From Bradyrhizobium diversitatis (lineage in GTDB: Bacteria; Pseudomonadota; Alphaproteobacteria; Rhizobiales; Xanthobacteraceae), in assembly GCF_016031635.1 (NCBI RefSeq), contig NZ_JACEGD010000052.1, positions 1 to 41,291 on the forward strand: a stretch of DNA of 41,291 bases. Reading direction: 5' to 3'. The notes beneath the pieces are model-generated. The model ran no database searches and had not been told where the DNA came from. It was given only the letters and a program-made list of their open reading frames with translations. Of the stretch, positions 31,665-39,760 are shown piece after piece. The position numbers and the translations under genes were made by a program. Position 1 is the first letter of the stretch. Each line of letters opens with the position of its first letter.

Positions 31665-32825
31665 TTAGCGCAAGCCAAGGCCGCGGGCGATGATGCCGCG
31701 CAGCACCTCGGTGGTGCCGCCCTGGATGGTGAGTTTCGGCGCGGTCTTGATGGCGAAGTCGAGCTGCCGCTCCAGCGTCTCGCGGTTGCTCGCGGTCTCC
31801 TCGACGAAGGCGGCGAGGTCGCGCACGCGGTGCGGAAGCTGCTGCTCCCAGACCGTGCCGATGTCCTTGACGATGGACGCTTCGACCACCGGCTCCTTGC
31901 CGGCTTCCAGCATGCCGGCAACCGAGACCGACATGCGCCGCATGGTGTGGAGTTGCGCCACCAGCCGGCCGATGCCCTCGGCGCTGCGCGTGTCCGGATT
32001 GGGACCGACTGCGCGGACGAGCTCGGTCAGTACGTAATAGGTTTCGAGGAAGCGCTCGGGGCCCGAGCGCTCGTAGGCGAGCTCCGAGGTCGCCTGCTTC
32101 CAGGCGCCGTCGACCTCGCCGAGCACGTGATCATCAGGGATGAAATGGTCGGTGAAGACGACCTCGTTGAACTCGTACTGGCCGGTGATCTGGCCGATCG
32201 GGTTCACCTTGATGCCCGGCTGCTTCATCTTGACCAGGAACTGCGTCAGGCCGTGGCGGCGGTTTTCCTTGGTCGGCGGCGAGGTCCGGAAGATCGCGAT
32301 CATGTAGTCTGCGATGTGTGCCGATGAGGTCCAGATCTTGGTGCCGTTGATGAGATAGCCGCCATCGGTCCTGGTCGCGCGCGTCTTCGCCGCAAACAGG
32401 TCGGAGCCGGAGTTCGGCTCGCTCATGCCGATGGCAAAGCAGACCTCGCCGCGGCAGATGCGCGGCAGGATCTCCATCTTGATGTTTTCAGGGGCGTATT
32501 TCAGCAGCACCGGCCCGCTCTGGCGGTCGGCGACGAAGAAGCGCCGCGTCGGCGCGTTGGCGACGCGCATCTCCTCGGTCACCACGTAGCGCTCGAGGAA
32601 GGAGCGTTCCTGGCCGCCATACTTTTTCGGCCAGGTCATGCCGAGCCAGCCCTTGGCGCCGACCCGGCGGGAAAATTCCGGCGCGTCGGTGTCCTCGCGG
32701 TTGGGCTTGTGCGGGTCGAAGGTGCCGGCGGCGATTTCCTCGGCGAGGAAGGCGCGCACTTCCTTGCGCAGCTGTTCGCACTTCTCCGGCAGGCGGATCG
32801 GATCGAAACGGAGGGCAGCGGTCAT
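31665..32825 (-). CDS. Acyl-CoA dehydrogenase (catalytic-type subunit)
   Basis: A 386-residue FAD-dependent dehydrogenase. In order: LGMTWPKKYGGQERSFLERY, then CFAIGMSEPNSGSDLFAAKT (FAD/substrate region), WTSSAHIADYMIAIFRTSPP, ELAYERSGPERFLETYYVL, and a C-terminal TIQGGTTEVLRGIIARGLGL that is the FAD-dimer contact motif. The frame stays open far upstream, but that text is not protein-like. The ATG at 32825 with AGGAGACG upstream is clear. It is 17 bases downstream of a second dehydrogenase gene that lacks this C-terminal motif. Such pairs in steroid and aromatic side-chain pathways form mixed tetramers. Confidence 0.9.
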   Translation of the reverse strand: MTAALRFDPIRLPEKCEQLRKEVRAFLAEEIAAGTFDPHKPNREDTDAPEFSRRVGAKGWLGMTWPKKYGGQERSFLERYVVTEEMRVANAPTRRFFVADRQSGPVLLKYAPENIKMEILPRICRGEVCFAIGMSEPNSGSDLFAAKTRATRTDGGYLINGTKIWTSSAHIADYMIAIFRTSPPTKENRRHGLTQFLVKMKQPGIKVNPIGQITGQYEFNEVVFTDHFIPDDHVLGEVDGAWKQATSELAYERSGPERFLETYYVLTELVRAVGPNPDTRSAEGIGRLVAQLHTMRRMSVSVAGMLEAGKEPVVEASIVKDIGTVWEQQLPHRVRDLAAFVEETASNRETLERQLDFAIKTAPKLTIQGGTTEVLRGIIARGLGLR

Positions 32826-32842
32826 TGTGTCTCGTCTCCTGA

Positions 32843-33907
32843 TCAGCGCGACGCCACGAGCGGCCACAATTCGTCGGCGCCGCGGTTTGCGACCAGCCTG
32901 CCGAGCTCGACGGCCCAGTAGCTTTCCGAGCCGAAATCGTCGCGCCAGGCCAGCGCCCGTAGCGAATAGCGGTGCAGGATGTGCTCCATGGTGAAGCCAA
33001 TCGCGCCGTGGACCTGATGCGCGATGCCGCCGCCTTTCTCGGCTGCTTCCGCGCAGCGGATCTTGGCGGAGGCGGCTTCGAGATAGACCTCGTCGTTGAA
33101 GGATCTTGCGTTGGCGATCGCGTCGGCGGCCGACGTCGCCGCCGCAAGCGCCGCGGCGGACTCGCCGGCAAGGCGCGCGAGATTGTGTTGCACGGCCTGG
33201 AATTTCGAGATCTTCTTCTCGAAGGCGACGCGCTCGTTGGAATAGCGCACGGAGATATCGAGCATCGATTCCAATGCACCGGCGATCTGAAGGCTGCGCG
33301 CGACGCCGCCCATCAGCATCAGGGTGGTCTGGTCGCAGCCCTTCGGCGCGGGCTTGATGGCGACGGGCTGGACCTTGTCGAGCGTGACGGTATCGCTGTG
33401 GTCGTAGCCGACATTGAGCCCGGCCTCGATCCGCGTCCTGGCCGCATCGACCAGCGCGATGGAAACACCGTCCTTGCCGTGCGCCAGCACCGCGAAGTGC
33501 CTCGCTGTCTTCGCGAACGGCACGCCGCGGGCACGTCCGGAGAGCGCGCCATCGGCATCGAGGCTGATGCGGTCCTTCGGCGAAGCCGGCAGCACCGTCA
33601 TCTCGCCTTCGGGCGATGAGATCCTGGCCTGCGCCAGCAGCCACCCCGCCAGCATGGTCTCGGCCAGAGGCACCGCGACCGCGAAACGGCCGGCGGCGTT
33701 CAGCAGCGCAAAGCCATCGGCGAGGCTCGCGCCGGAGCCGCCGAGATCATCGGGCACCCAGGACAATGGAAGGCCCGCCTCGCTCAGCGCCCGCCACAGC
33801 GGCGCCTGCCATGAATCCTTCTTGTCGTTGTTGATGGTTTGCGGATCGGCGAGATCGGCGAAGATTTTCTCCGCAGTCTCGACGACGATATTATCACTCT
33901 CCGCCAC
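32843..33907 (-). CDS. Acyl-CoA dehydrogenase (second, divergent subunit)
   Basis: A protein of about 354 residues with the acyl-CoA dehydrogenase C-terminal helical domain: NERVAFEKKISKFQAVQHNL, GIAHQVHGAIGFTMEHILHR and LRALAWRDDFGSE. The N-terminal part is short and diverged (PLSWVPDDLGGSGASLADGF), and the middle beta domain lacks the typical 'SEPxxGSD' FAD motif. This suggests it relies on a partner subunit. The start is chosen at GTG 33907 (VAESDNIVVETAEKIFADLA), which has GGGGAA upstream. ATG 33937 in frame would add ten residues. It is the first gene of the minus-strand operon and lies divergent from the SDR gene. Confidence 0.85.
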   Translation of the reverse strand: MAESDNIVVETAEKIFADLADPQTINNDKKDSWQAPLWRALSEAGLPLSWVPDDLGGSGASLADGFALLNAAGRFAVAVPLAETMLAGWLLAQARISSPEGEMTVLPASPKDRISLDADGALSGRARGVPFAKTARHFAVLAHGKDGVSIALVDAARTRIEAGLNVGYDHSDTVTLDKVQPVAIKPAPKGCDQTTLMLMGGVARSLQIAGALESMLDISVRYSNERVAFEKKISKFQAVQHNLARLAGESAAALAAATSAADAIANARSFNDEVYLEAASAKIRCAEAAEKGGGIAHQVHGAIGFTMEHILHRYSLRALAWRDDFGSESYWAVELGRLVANRGADELWPLVASR

Positions 33908-34013
33908 AGCGTTCCCCGTGTCTTGCCATTGGCGCATCCCGTTCCGTAGGCGGGTGCGCGGTCTCTTCTTGCGCCCGATGATCGGAAAAAGCCATGGCCC
34001 TGACAAGCGTTGA

Positions 34014-34111
34014 CCGCAGGTCAACCTGCGGCGCGGGCATGGGCGCAAGGGCCAACAGGAGGCTAATTCCGCTTAGCGGAGTTTGCTCGATTTGCAGGGC
34101 GCGGCAAACTC
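34014..34111. promoter_or_regulatory. Cluster of dyads in a divergent promoter region
   Basis: Three inverted repeats occur between the dehydrogenase operon and the SDR gene: CCGCAGGT-CA-ACCTGCGG (34014-34031), TCCGC-TTA-GCGGA (34068-34080) and GAGTTTGC / GCAAACTC (34079-34086 and 34104-34111). They could be operators for a TetR-type regulator, as is common for acyl-CoA pathways. No such regulator gene is in the window. Confidence 0.45.
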
Positions 34112-34154
34112 GCTAAAGAGGACGCCAACGTCAGAACAGGGGAAGGAATTCGGG

Positions 34155-34940
34155 ATGGCAGAGGACAATCTGTGCGCAATCGTGACAGGATCGGCATCCG
34201 GCCTCGGCGCGGCGACCGCGGAGATTTTCGCGCGGAGCGGGGCGCGGCTCGTCATCAACTATTCGTCGAGCCAGAAGGACGCCGAGGCCACGGCCGAACT
34301 CTGCCGCAAGGCCGGCGCGGCGGAGGTCCTTGTCGTGCAGGGCGACGTCTCAAAGGATGATGATTGCCGCAGGATCGTAGCTGCCGCTGCGCCCTGGGGC
34401 CGGCTCGACGTGCTCGTCAACAATGCCGGCACCACCAAGCATGTCGCTCACGCCGATCTCGACGGATTGTCGGCGGAGGATTTCCAGCGGGTCTACGGCG
34501 TCAACACCATCGGCCCGTTCCAGATGGTGCGCGCGGCGCGCAGCCTGCTCGAGGCGGGCGCGAAGGCTTCGGGGCGTCCGTCCGCGGTGGTCAACGTGTC
34601 CTCGGTCGCCGGCATCAGCGGTGTCGGCTCGTCGATCGCGTACGCCGCGAGCAAGGGCGCACTCAACACCATGACGTTGTCGCTGTCGCGTGCGCTGGCG
34701 CCGCTGATCCGCGTCAACACGGTATGCCCCGGCTATATCGACACGCCCTGGTTCACCAAGGGCCGCGGCGAGGCAGGGGCCAAGCAGGTGCGCGACAGCG
34801 TTGTCGCGAGGGTGCCGCTGAAGGTCGCCTCGCGCGCAGAAGACATCGCGCAACTCGTCTGCTTCCTGGCGATGCCGGCCTCCAGCAACATGACCGGCGA
34901 GGTCGTGCGCATGGATGCGGGGATGCACTTGATTGCGTGA
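34155..34940 (+). CDS. Short-chain dehydrogenase/reductase (SDR)
   Basis: A 261-residue Rossmann-fold oxidoreductase. It shows the cofactor motif TGSASGLGAATA (TGxxxGxG), LDVLVNNAGTTK (NNAG), Ser in VVNVSSVAGISG, and the catalytic Tyr-Lys in YAASKGALNTMT. The family terminus is MTGEVVRMDAGMHL. It likely oxidises or reduces a hydroxy/keto group, perhaps the 3-hydroxyacyl-CoA step or an alcohol of the pathway run by the divergent dehydrogenase/hydratase genes. The ATG at 34155 is preceded by GGAAGGAATTCGGG; an upstream TTG at 34083 is less likely. Confidence 0.92.
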   Translation: MAEDNLCAIVTGSASGLGAATAEIFARSGARLVINYSSSQKDAEATAELCRKAGAAEVLVVQGDVSKDDDCRRIVAAAAPWGRLDVLVNNAGTTKHVAHADLDGLSAEDFQRVYGVNTIGPFQMVRAARSLLEAGAKASGRPSAVVNVSSVAGISGVGSSIAYAASKGALNTMTLSLSRALAPLIRVNTVCPGYIDTPWFTKGRGEAGAKQVRDSVVARVPLKVASRAEDIAQLVCFLAMPASSNMTGEVVRMDAGMHLIA

Positions 34941-34987
34941 TTGGGTGTCTTGTCGCTGTGACGCTCCAATGGTGCGGCCAACACGGG

Positions 34988-35132
34988 TGTCATCCCCGCG
35001 AACGCGGGGATCCATAACCACGGGGAGGAGTTGCTGCGCGACTCTGATCACTCCGAGTCTTCGCCAAACTGCTCCCTGTGACTATGGGTCCCGGATCGGC
35101 GCGCGCTTGGGGCGCGCTTGTCCGGGACGACA
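34988..35132. repeat. Composite palindromic intergenic repeat, copy 4
   Basis: GTCATCCCCGCGAACGCGGG then GATCCATAACCACGGGGAGG, core CCGAGTCTTCGCCAAACTGC and TCCCTGTGACTATGGGTCCC, then GCGCTTGTCCGGGACGACAC. The left and right arms come from different repeat types (AACGCG against TTGTCCGGGACGAC), so this copy is a mosaic. It fills the gap between the convergent SDR and GlsB genes. Confidence 0.78.
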
Positions 35133-35142
35133 CCGAGTGTGA

Positions 35143-35415
35143 TCACCCCTTGATCACGCCGCTCGCCACCAGCCGGTGCCAGATGAACAGCACCACCACG
35201 GCGCCGATCGTGGCCATGATGAAGCCAGCGCCCTGGTCGGGGCTGTAATGGCCGATGGCCTGGCCGATGAAAGTCGCCAGAAATGCGCCCGCGATGCCGA
35301 GGATGGTTGTGAGGATGAAGCCGCTCGGGTTGTTCGGTCCCGGCGCCAGCCAGCGCGCGATGAGGCCGGCGACGAAGCCGACGACGATGATCCACAACAG
35401 GCCGCCCATGCTCAT
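35143..35415 (-). CDS. GlsB/YeaQ/YmgE family stress-response membrane protein
   Basis: A 90-residue protein with three transmembrane helices: LLWIIVVGFVAGLIARWL, FILTTILGIAGAFLATFI and FIMATIGAVVVLFIWHRL. It has the Gly-rich pattern and the PGPNNPSGFILTT loop typical of the transglycosylase-associated (GlsB/YeaQ) family. Members are often induced by general stress; the biochemical role is unknown. ATG 35415 has GGGGAG seven bases upstream and is preferred to the second ATG two codons later. Confidence 0.9.
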   Translation of the reverse strand: MSMGGLLWIIVVGFVAGLIARWLAPGPNNPSGFILTTILGIAGAFLATFIGQAIGHYSPDQGAGFIMATIGAVVVLFIWHRLVASGVIKG

Positions 35416-35505
35416 GAGTGTGCTCCCCTTCCCGAGAACGCTTCGAGCATGATCCGGAGAAGTGTGTCGCGGTTCTCCGAATAGATCATGCTCAGACCAA
35501 GAAGT

Positions 35506-36087
35506 TCAGATTCGGCCCGAGATTTCGTTCTCGGTCGGCAGCCGTCCGTCCGGCGTCAGATGGTCGATCACCTGCGGCAGATATTGGCTGAGGCCGGAGA
35601 GCAGTTCCTCGCGTGACAGGCCGCTCTGGGCGGATAGGCTGTCGATCTGGTCGGCGCCGAGCGCGCTGGCGAGATCGCCCGGTGCGATCGGCTTGTTCTC
35701 GCCCCTGCCGACCCAGGAATTCGCGGCTTCGCCCTGGCCGCCCTGCTGGAGCTGGTTGAGGAGATCACCGAGCCCACCGCTGAGCACGGTGCCGGCCGCG
35801 CCGCCCGCGAGCAGGCCGCCGAGGCCACCTTTGAGCAAATCGCCGAGACCGCCGCCGGGGCCGCCCGCATTTGCCTGCGTCGGAGGCGGTAGCGGCGACC
35901 GCGGTTGCGGGGCAGGCGCCGCACCGGGCTGCTGGCCTGCCGTCAAATGCTTGAATGCCTTCCAGGCGAGCAGGCCGAGCAGCGCCATGGTCATCGGCGA
36001 CATGCCGCCGGAGGATTTCTCGGAGCTCGGTGTGCTCGGGCCGCGCGGGCCGTTCTGCATGCCATTGAGGACGTCGAGTAGACCCAT
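35506..36087 (-). CDS. YidB family protein (DUF937)
   Basis: A 193-residue protein. The N-terminus MGLLDVLNGMQNGPRG is followed by a Pro/Gln/Ala-rich linker (PAPQPRSPLPPPTQANAGGP). A Gly/Leu-rich section has repeated GGLGDLL units. The C-terminal YidB domain is ADQIDSLSAQSGLSREELLS, then GLSQYLPQVIDHLTPDGRLP. The C-terminal pattern 'GLSxxELLxxLxxxLPxxVDxLTPxGxxP' is characteristic. Function is not established in the family. The start ATG 36087 has AAAGGAGAGCACC upstream, a strong site. About 90 bases separate it from the GlsB-like gene on the same strand. Confidence 0.88.
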   Translation of the reverse strand: MGLLDVLNGMQNGPRGPSTPSSEKSSGGMSPMTMALLGLLAWKAFKHLTAGQQPGAAPAPQPRSPLPPPTQANAGGPGGGLGDLLKGGLGGLLAGGAAGTVLSGGLGDLLNQLQQGGQGEAANSWVGRGENKPIAPGDLASALGADQIDSLSAQSGLSREELLSGLSQYLPQVIDHLTPDGRLPTENEISGRI

Positions 36088-36253
36088 GGTGCTCTCCTTT
36101 GGCCTCTGGTTCGGCGAGCGCTCGCCGCTGACTGCCCCCGGAGCGAAAACATATGGGGCACGCATGACCGTTACAAGTCGGATGCACCGCGATTGGTTGC
36201 CGGCCTGGCCTCTGCTATCGAAGGCGGGCCGTTCAGGTTGAGCAACGCGAGTT

Positions 36254-37291
36254 ATGACAAATCGACCGATCGTAGTCGCCGGCGCGGGCGCCATCGGCTG
36301 TTTCGTCGGCGGCATGCTGGCGGCCGCCGACCGCCGCGTCGCGCTGCTGGTGCGGCCGCGGGTGAAGACCGAGATCGAACGGTTCGGCCTGCTTCTGACC
36401 GATTTCGACGGCTCCGAGAAGAGGCTCGGTGCGGGGCAACTGGCGCTGTCGGAGGATCCCTCGATCTTCCACAGCGCCGGCATCGTGCTGGTGACGGTGA
36501 AGAGCGCCGACACCGCCGCTGTCGCCGAGCAGATCGCGCAGCATGCGCCTGAGGATGCCGTCATCGTCTCGCTTCAGAACGGCGTCGGCAATGTCGCTGT
36601 GCTGCGCGAGCGGCTCGGCGGCCGCCGCGTGCTGGCCGGCATGGCGCCGTTCAACGTGATCGCGATGGGCGGGGGCCGCTTCCACCGCTCGACCTCCGGC
36701 GACATTCATATTGGGGAGGATGCGGAGAACACGGCCGGAAAGCTCTCGGTCGCCGGCCTCACGATGCGCGCGAGCGGCGACATCACCGGGGTGCAATGGG
36801 GCAAGCTGATCATCAATTTGAACAATGCGCTCAGCGCGTTGTCGGACTTGCCGCTCGCCGCGCAACTGGCGAACCGCGACTGGCGCAGATTGTTCGCCGA
36901 CCAGATGGCCGAGGGGCTCGCCGCGCTGAAGGCGGCCGGCATCGCGCCGGTCTCGGCGACGCCGATCCCGATGAGCTGGTCTCCGGCCTTGCTGCGGCTG
37001 CCCGATGCGATCTTCAATGCGATCCTGGGACGCACGATGAAGATCGATCCCGAGGCGCGCTCCTCGATGTGGCAGGATCTGAAGCAGGGCCGCAGGACCG
37101 AGATCGACTATCTCCAGGGCGCGGTCATCGCGCTCGCCGAGCGGAACCCGCCGACGGTCATGAACTCGCCCGGCTACGACAGGCGGTTGCAGGAGAGCAG
37201 GTCGCAGTTGGGTGGTTCGCCGACGGTAACGGAGCCTGCGAGTACGCCGGTGGCCAAACCGAAGCAGGGCAAGAAGAAGCGCACGAACTGA
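36254..37291 (+). CDS. 2-dehydropantoate 2-reductase-like (ApbA/PanE family)
   Basis: A 345-residue NADPH-dependent ketoacid reductase-like protein. It has the nucleotide-binding PIVVAGAGAIGCFVGGML (GxGxxG) and VIVSLQNGVGN with ILVTVKS-type text before it. The catalytic Lys lies in VQWGKLIINLNNALSALSDL, and the family C-terminal SSMWQDLKQGRRTEIDYLQG is present. The last 50 residues are irregular (TPVAKPKQGKKKRTN) and differ from the usual helix, so the true substrate may not be ketopantoate. Paralogues of this family are common in Bradyrhizobium, and no pantothenate genes lie nearby. Confidence 0.85.
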   Translation: MTNRPIVVAGAGAIGCFVGGMLAAADRRVALLVRPRVKTEIERFGLLLTDFDGSEKRLGAGQLALSEDPSIFHSAGIVLVTVKSADTAAVAEQIAQHAPEDAVIVSLQNGVGNVAVLRERLGGRRVLAGMAPFNVIAMGGGRFHRSTSGDIHIGEDAENTAGKLSVAGLTMRASGDITGVQWGKLIINLNNALSALSDLPLAAQLANRDWRRLFADQMAEGLAALKAAGIAPVSATPIPMSWSPALLRLPDAIFNAILGRTMKIDPEARSSMWQDLKQGRRTEIDYLQGAVIALAERNPPTVMNSPGYDRRLQESRSQLGGSPTVTEPASTPVAKPKQGKKKRTN

Positions 37292-37302
37292 CGCTGCATT
37301 CT

Positions 37303-37350
37303 CCGCTGTCGTCCCGGATCTGCGCTTACGCTTGTCCGGGACGACAGCGG
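37303..37350. terminator. Perfect inverted repeat between convergent genes
   Basis: Arms CCGCTGTCGTCCCGGA (37303-37318) and TCCGGGACGACAGCGG (37335-37350) pair without mismatch around a 16-base loop. The element is a minimal unit of the GTCGTCCCGG repeat family. It lies between the stop codons of the reductase-like gene (plus) and the next gene (minus), so it may serve as a bidirectional terminator, although no U-tract is present. Confidence 0.6.
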
Positions 37351-37366
37351 AGTGTTTGGCCCCAGT

Positions 37367-37990
37367 TCAGCCCTTCTTCGCGGGCTTGCTCGGGGTCGGG
37401 TTGAACAGCTTCTTCAGATCGTTCAAGCTTTCCGATAGCCGCGGCCATTCGCAGGAGAACGAGCCCTTGGTGCAGGGCGCGCCCTTCGGCCTCGGGCCTG
37501 CTGCCTGCTGGACCTTCGGCCGCTCGACCGGAATAGGCACGCGCTCGACTTCGGTTCGCAGTGCAACCTGCTGAAGCTGCTGCACCAATTGCTCTTGCTG
37601 CTCGCGCTGCTGGCGAGCGGTGGCCTGGGCCGCTTCATTGCTGCGGCGCTGGCTGGCGAGATAGGCGGTGTAGGCTTCGTCGATCTTCTTCTGTTCCTCC
37701 GGCGTCGGATTGGGGCCGGCGATGTCGAAGGTGCGATCCTGAAGGAAGTCGTAATAGGAATAGCCGCCGCCCGGCTTGCGGCGGCCGGCAAACTTGGCGT
37801 TGCAATCGGCAAGCGCGGCAGTCTTCTCGGATTTGGTTGCGGCCTTCTCGGCGGCGTCGGCGCATTCCTCGAAATCGACCGGCGCGCGTTTCCACCATTG
37901 CGCCTCGGCGTGCGCATGCGTCAGCAGGAGAGACCCTGCTGCGGTCACAAGAAACAGCGCCGCACGACGCGATGTAGCCACGGCCGACAT
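37367..37990 (-). CDS. Secreted protein of unknown function with Gln-rich coiled coil
   Basis: A 207-residue protein with an N-terminal signal (RRAALFLVTAAGSLLLTHAH, then AEAQWWKRAP). The mature part has two early cysteines in FEECADAAEKAATKSEKTAA and ALADCNAKFAGRRKPGGGYS. A segment YYDFLQDRTFDIAGPNPTPE follows, then a long charged helix (EEQKKIDEAYTAYLASQRRS, ARQQREQQEQLVQQLQQVAL) likely to form a coiled coil. The C-terminus holds another Cys pair (APCTKGSFSCEWPRL). I recognise this as a conserved rhizobial hypothetical type but no named domain. Periplasmic location is inferred from the signal. It converges on the reductase-like gene. Confidence 0.7.
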   Translation of the reverse strand: MSAVATSRRAALFLVTAAGSLLLTHAHAEAQWWKRAPVDFEECADAAEKAATKSEKTAALADCNAKFAGRRKPGGGYSYYDFLQDRTFDIAGPNPTPEEQKKIDEAYTAYLASQRRSNEAAQATARQQREQQEQLVQQLQQVALRTEVERVPIPVERPKVQQAAGPRPKGAPCTKGSFSCEWPRLSESLNDLKKLFNPTPSKPAKKG

Positions 37991-38221
37991 TCTACGAGAG
38001 CATTCCTTGCAAGACTCAACCCGAACTGAGTCGAGACGGATTTTTGCCCCTTTATCGCCGCCTTGTCACCCATGGAACTCGGAAATTTCATGGCTGCAAT
38101 GCTGACATTTTGTGCTTGACGTGGCGCCGGAGTCACCGCGCCCTGCCGGCAGACTGTTACACTCATGCCGTGAGCGCCTCACTCCCGAGGCGTCGCCAAG
38201 AAGACGAAGTGGAAACGCCTG

Positions 38222-39739
38222 ATGCTGCTGCCCCTGTCCGACGTGCCGCGCTGGTACGCTGAACGCAAACCGCATGGCACGATCGCCATCCGTCACGGGC
38301 AGGACACGCTGACCTGGGACGAGCTCGAGCGTGGCGCCAACCGGCGCGCCCGGGCGTTCGCGGCCAGGGGCGTCAAGCCCGGCGATTTCGTGGCGATCGG
38401 CTTGCCGAACGGCAACACGTTCTTCGAGACCTCCTTTGCGGTATGGAAGTGCGGGGCGACGCCGACTTCGCTGTCATGGCGGCTGCCGCGCGGCGAAGCC
38501 GCCGCGGTGCTCGATATTCTGAAGCCGACGCTTGTGGTCGGCGGCGAGGCCGACTGGAATGCGCCGAACCGGCTGGCTGCGGACTTCGTGCCGGAAGGTT
38601 TCTCGGACGAGCCGCTCAATGCGCCGGTGGCGCGCTACTGGAAAGCGATGACCTCAGGCGGCTCGACCGGCCGTCCCAAGGTGATCCTCGACCATCAGCC
38701 GGCGGTGACCGACACGGTCGCCGCGCCGCCGCTCAACATCCCCTTCGGGGTTTCGCTGCTCAATCCCGGCCCGCTCTACCACAATGCACCGTTCATCGTG
38801 TCGCATTACGCCCTGTTCGTCGGCGGCAAGCTCACCGGCCTTACCAAGTTCGATGCCGAGGAGACGCTGCGCCAGATCGAACGCGAGCGCGTGCAATGGG
38901 TCAATTTCGTGCCGACCATGATGCACCGGATCTGGGCGCTGCCGGATAACGTGCGCAACGCCTACGATGTGTCGAGCCTGCAGACGGTCTTCCACATGGC
39001 CGCGCCGATGCCGCCCTGGCTGAAGGAGAACTGGATCGCCTGGCTCGGGCCCGAGCGGATCTGGGAGCTCTATGGCGGCACCGAGCGCCAGGGCGCCTGC
39101 ATCATCTCCGGCACGGAATGGCTGACGCACAAGGGCTCGGTCGGCAAGATCGGCGACATGGCGAAGCTTCGCATCATCGGCGAGGACGGCAACGATGTTG
39201 CGCCCGGGGAAACCGGCGAGATCTACTTCCTCAACAATGACGGCAAGGACGCCACCTATCACTATCTCGGTGCCGAGCCGAAGCGCCGCACTGATGGCTG
39301 GGAATCGCTCGGCGACATCGGCCGGCTGGATGCGGAAGGCTATCTGTATCTCGGCGACCGCCTCGCCGACATGGTCTTGCGCGGCGGCGCCAACATCTAT
39401 CCGGCCGAGGTCGAGGCCGCGGTCTCTGCCTGCCCCGGCGTGCGCTCCTGCGTCGTGGTGGGCTTGCCCGATCCGGAATTGGGCCAGCGTGTCCACGCCA
39501 TCATCGAGCCGGAGCCCGATGCCGACGGCCAGGCCATCGCCGACGGCATGGCCGGCTTCCTGAAGGACAGGCTGAGCCGCTACAAGCATCCGGAAAGTTT
39601 CGAGTTCGTCGGCGCTCCGCCGCGCGATGATTCCGGTAAAGTCCGCCGCACGCTGTTGCGCGATGAGCGCGCGGCGTGGATGAAGGAGGGGCGCGCCTTC
39701 CGGATCTTGCCTTCGAAGGCGCGGGCGCAGGTCGAGTAA
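38222..39739 (+). CDS. AMP-dependent acyl-CoA synthetase (acid:CoA ligase)
   Basis: A 505-residue member of the adenylate-forming family. The P-loop AMTSGGSTGRPKVI (residues 142-155) is clear. The A5 motif is YGGTERQG. The hinge region reads RTDGWESLGDIGRLDAEGYL, then YLGDRLADMVLRGGANIYPA. The catalytic Lys is in DDSGKVRRTLL near residue 472. It activates a carboxylic acid (fatty, aromatic or bile-type) to its CoA thioester; the pocket gives no clear hint. The ATG at 38222 leaves an intact N-terminus. It heads a plus-strand operon with an RraA-like gene 21 bases on, then a cupin and a TTT receptor gene. Confidence 0.92.
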   Translation: MLLPLSDVPRWYAERKPHGTIAIRHGQDTLTWDELERGANRRARAFAARGVKPGDFVAIGLPNGNTFFETSFAVWKCGATPTSLSWRLPRGEAAAVLDILKPTLVVGGEADWNAPNRLAADFVPEGFSDEPLNAPVARYWKAMTSGGSTGRPKVILDHQPAVTDTVAAPPLNIPFGVSLLNPGPLYHNAPFIVSHYALFVGGKLTGLTKFDAEETLRQIERERVQWVNFVPTMMHRIWALPDNVRNAYDVSSLQTVFHMAAPMPPWLKENWIAWLGPERIWELYGGTERQGACIISGTEWLTHKGSVGKIGDMAKLRIIGEDGNDVAPGETGEIYFLNNDGKDATYHYLGAEPKRRTDGWESLGDIGRLDAEGYLYLGDRLADMVLRGGANIYPAEVEAAVSACPGVRSCVVVGLPDPELGQRVHAIIEPEPDADGQAIADGMAGFLKDRLSRYKHPESFEFVGAPPRDDSGKVRRTLLRDERAAWMKEGRAFRILPSKARAQVE

Positions 39740-39760
39740 GACAAACACGGAAGGACTGAC

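Noticed and set aside
32826..33644. Upstream in-frame extension of the acyl-CoA dehydrogenase at 31665-32825
   Set aside because: The extension is the shadow of the preceding dehydrogenase gene; ATG 32825 has a clear ribosome-binding site.
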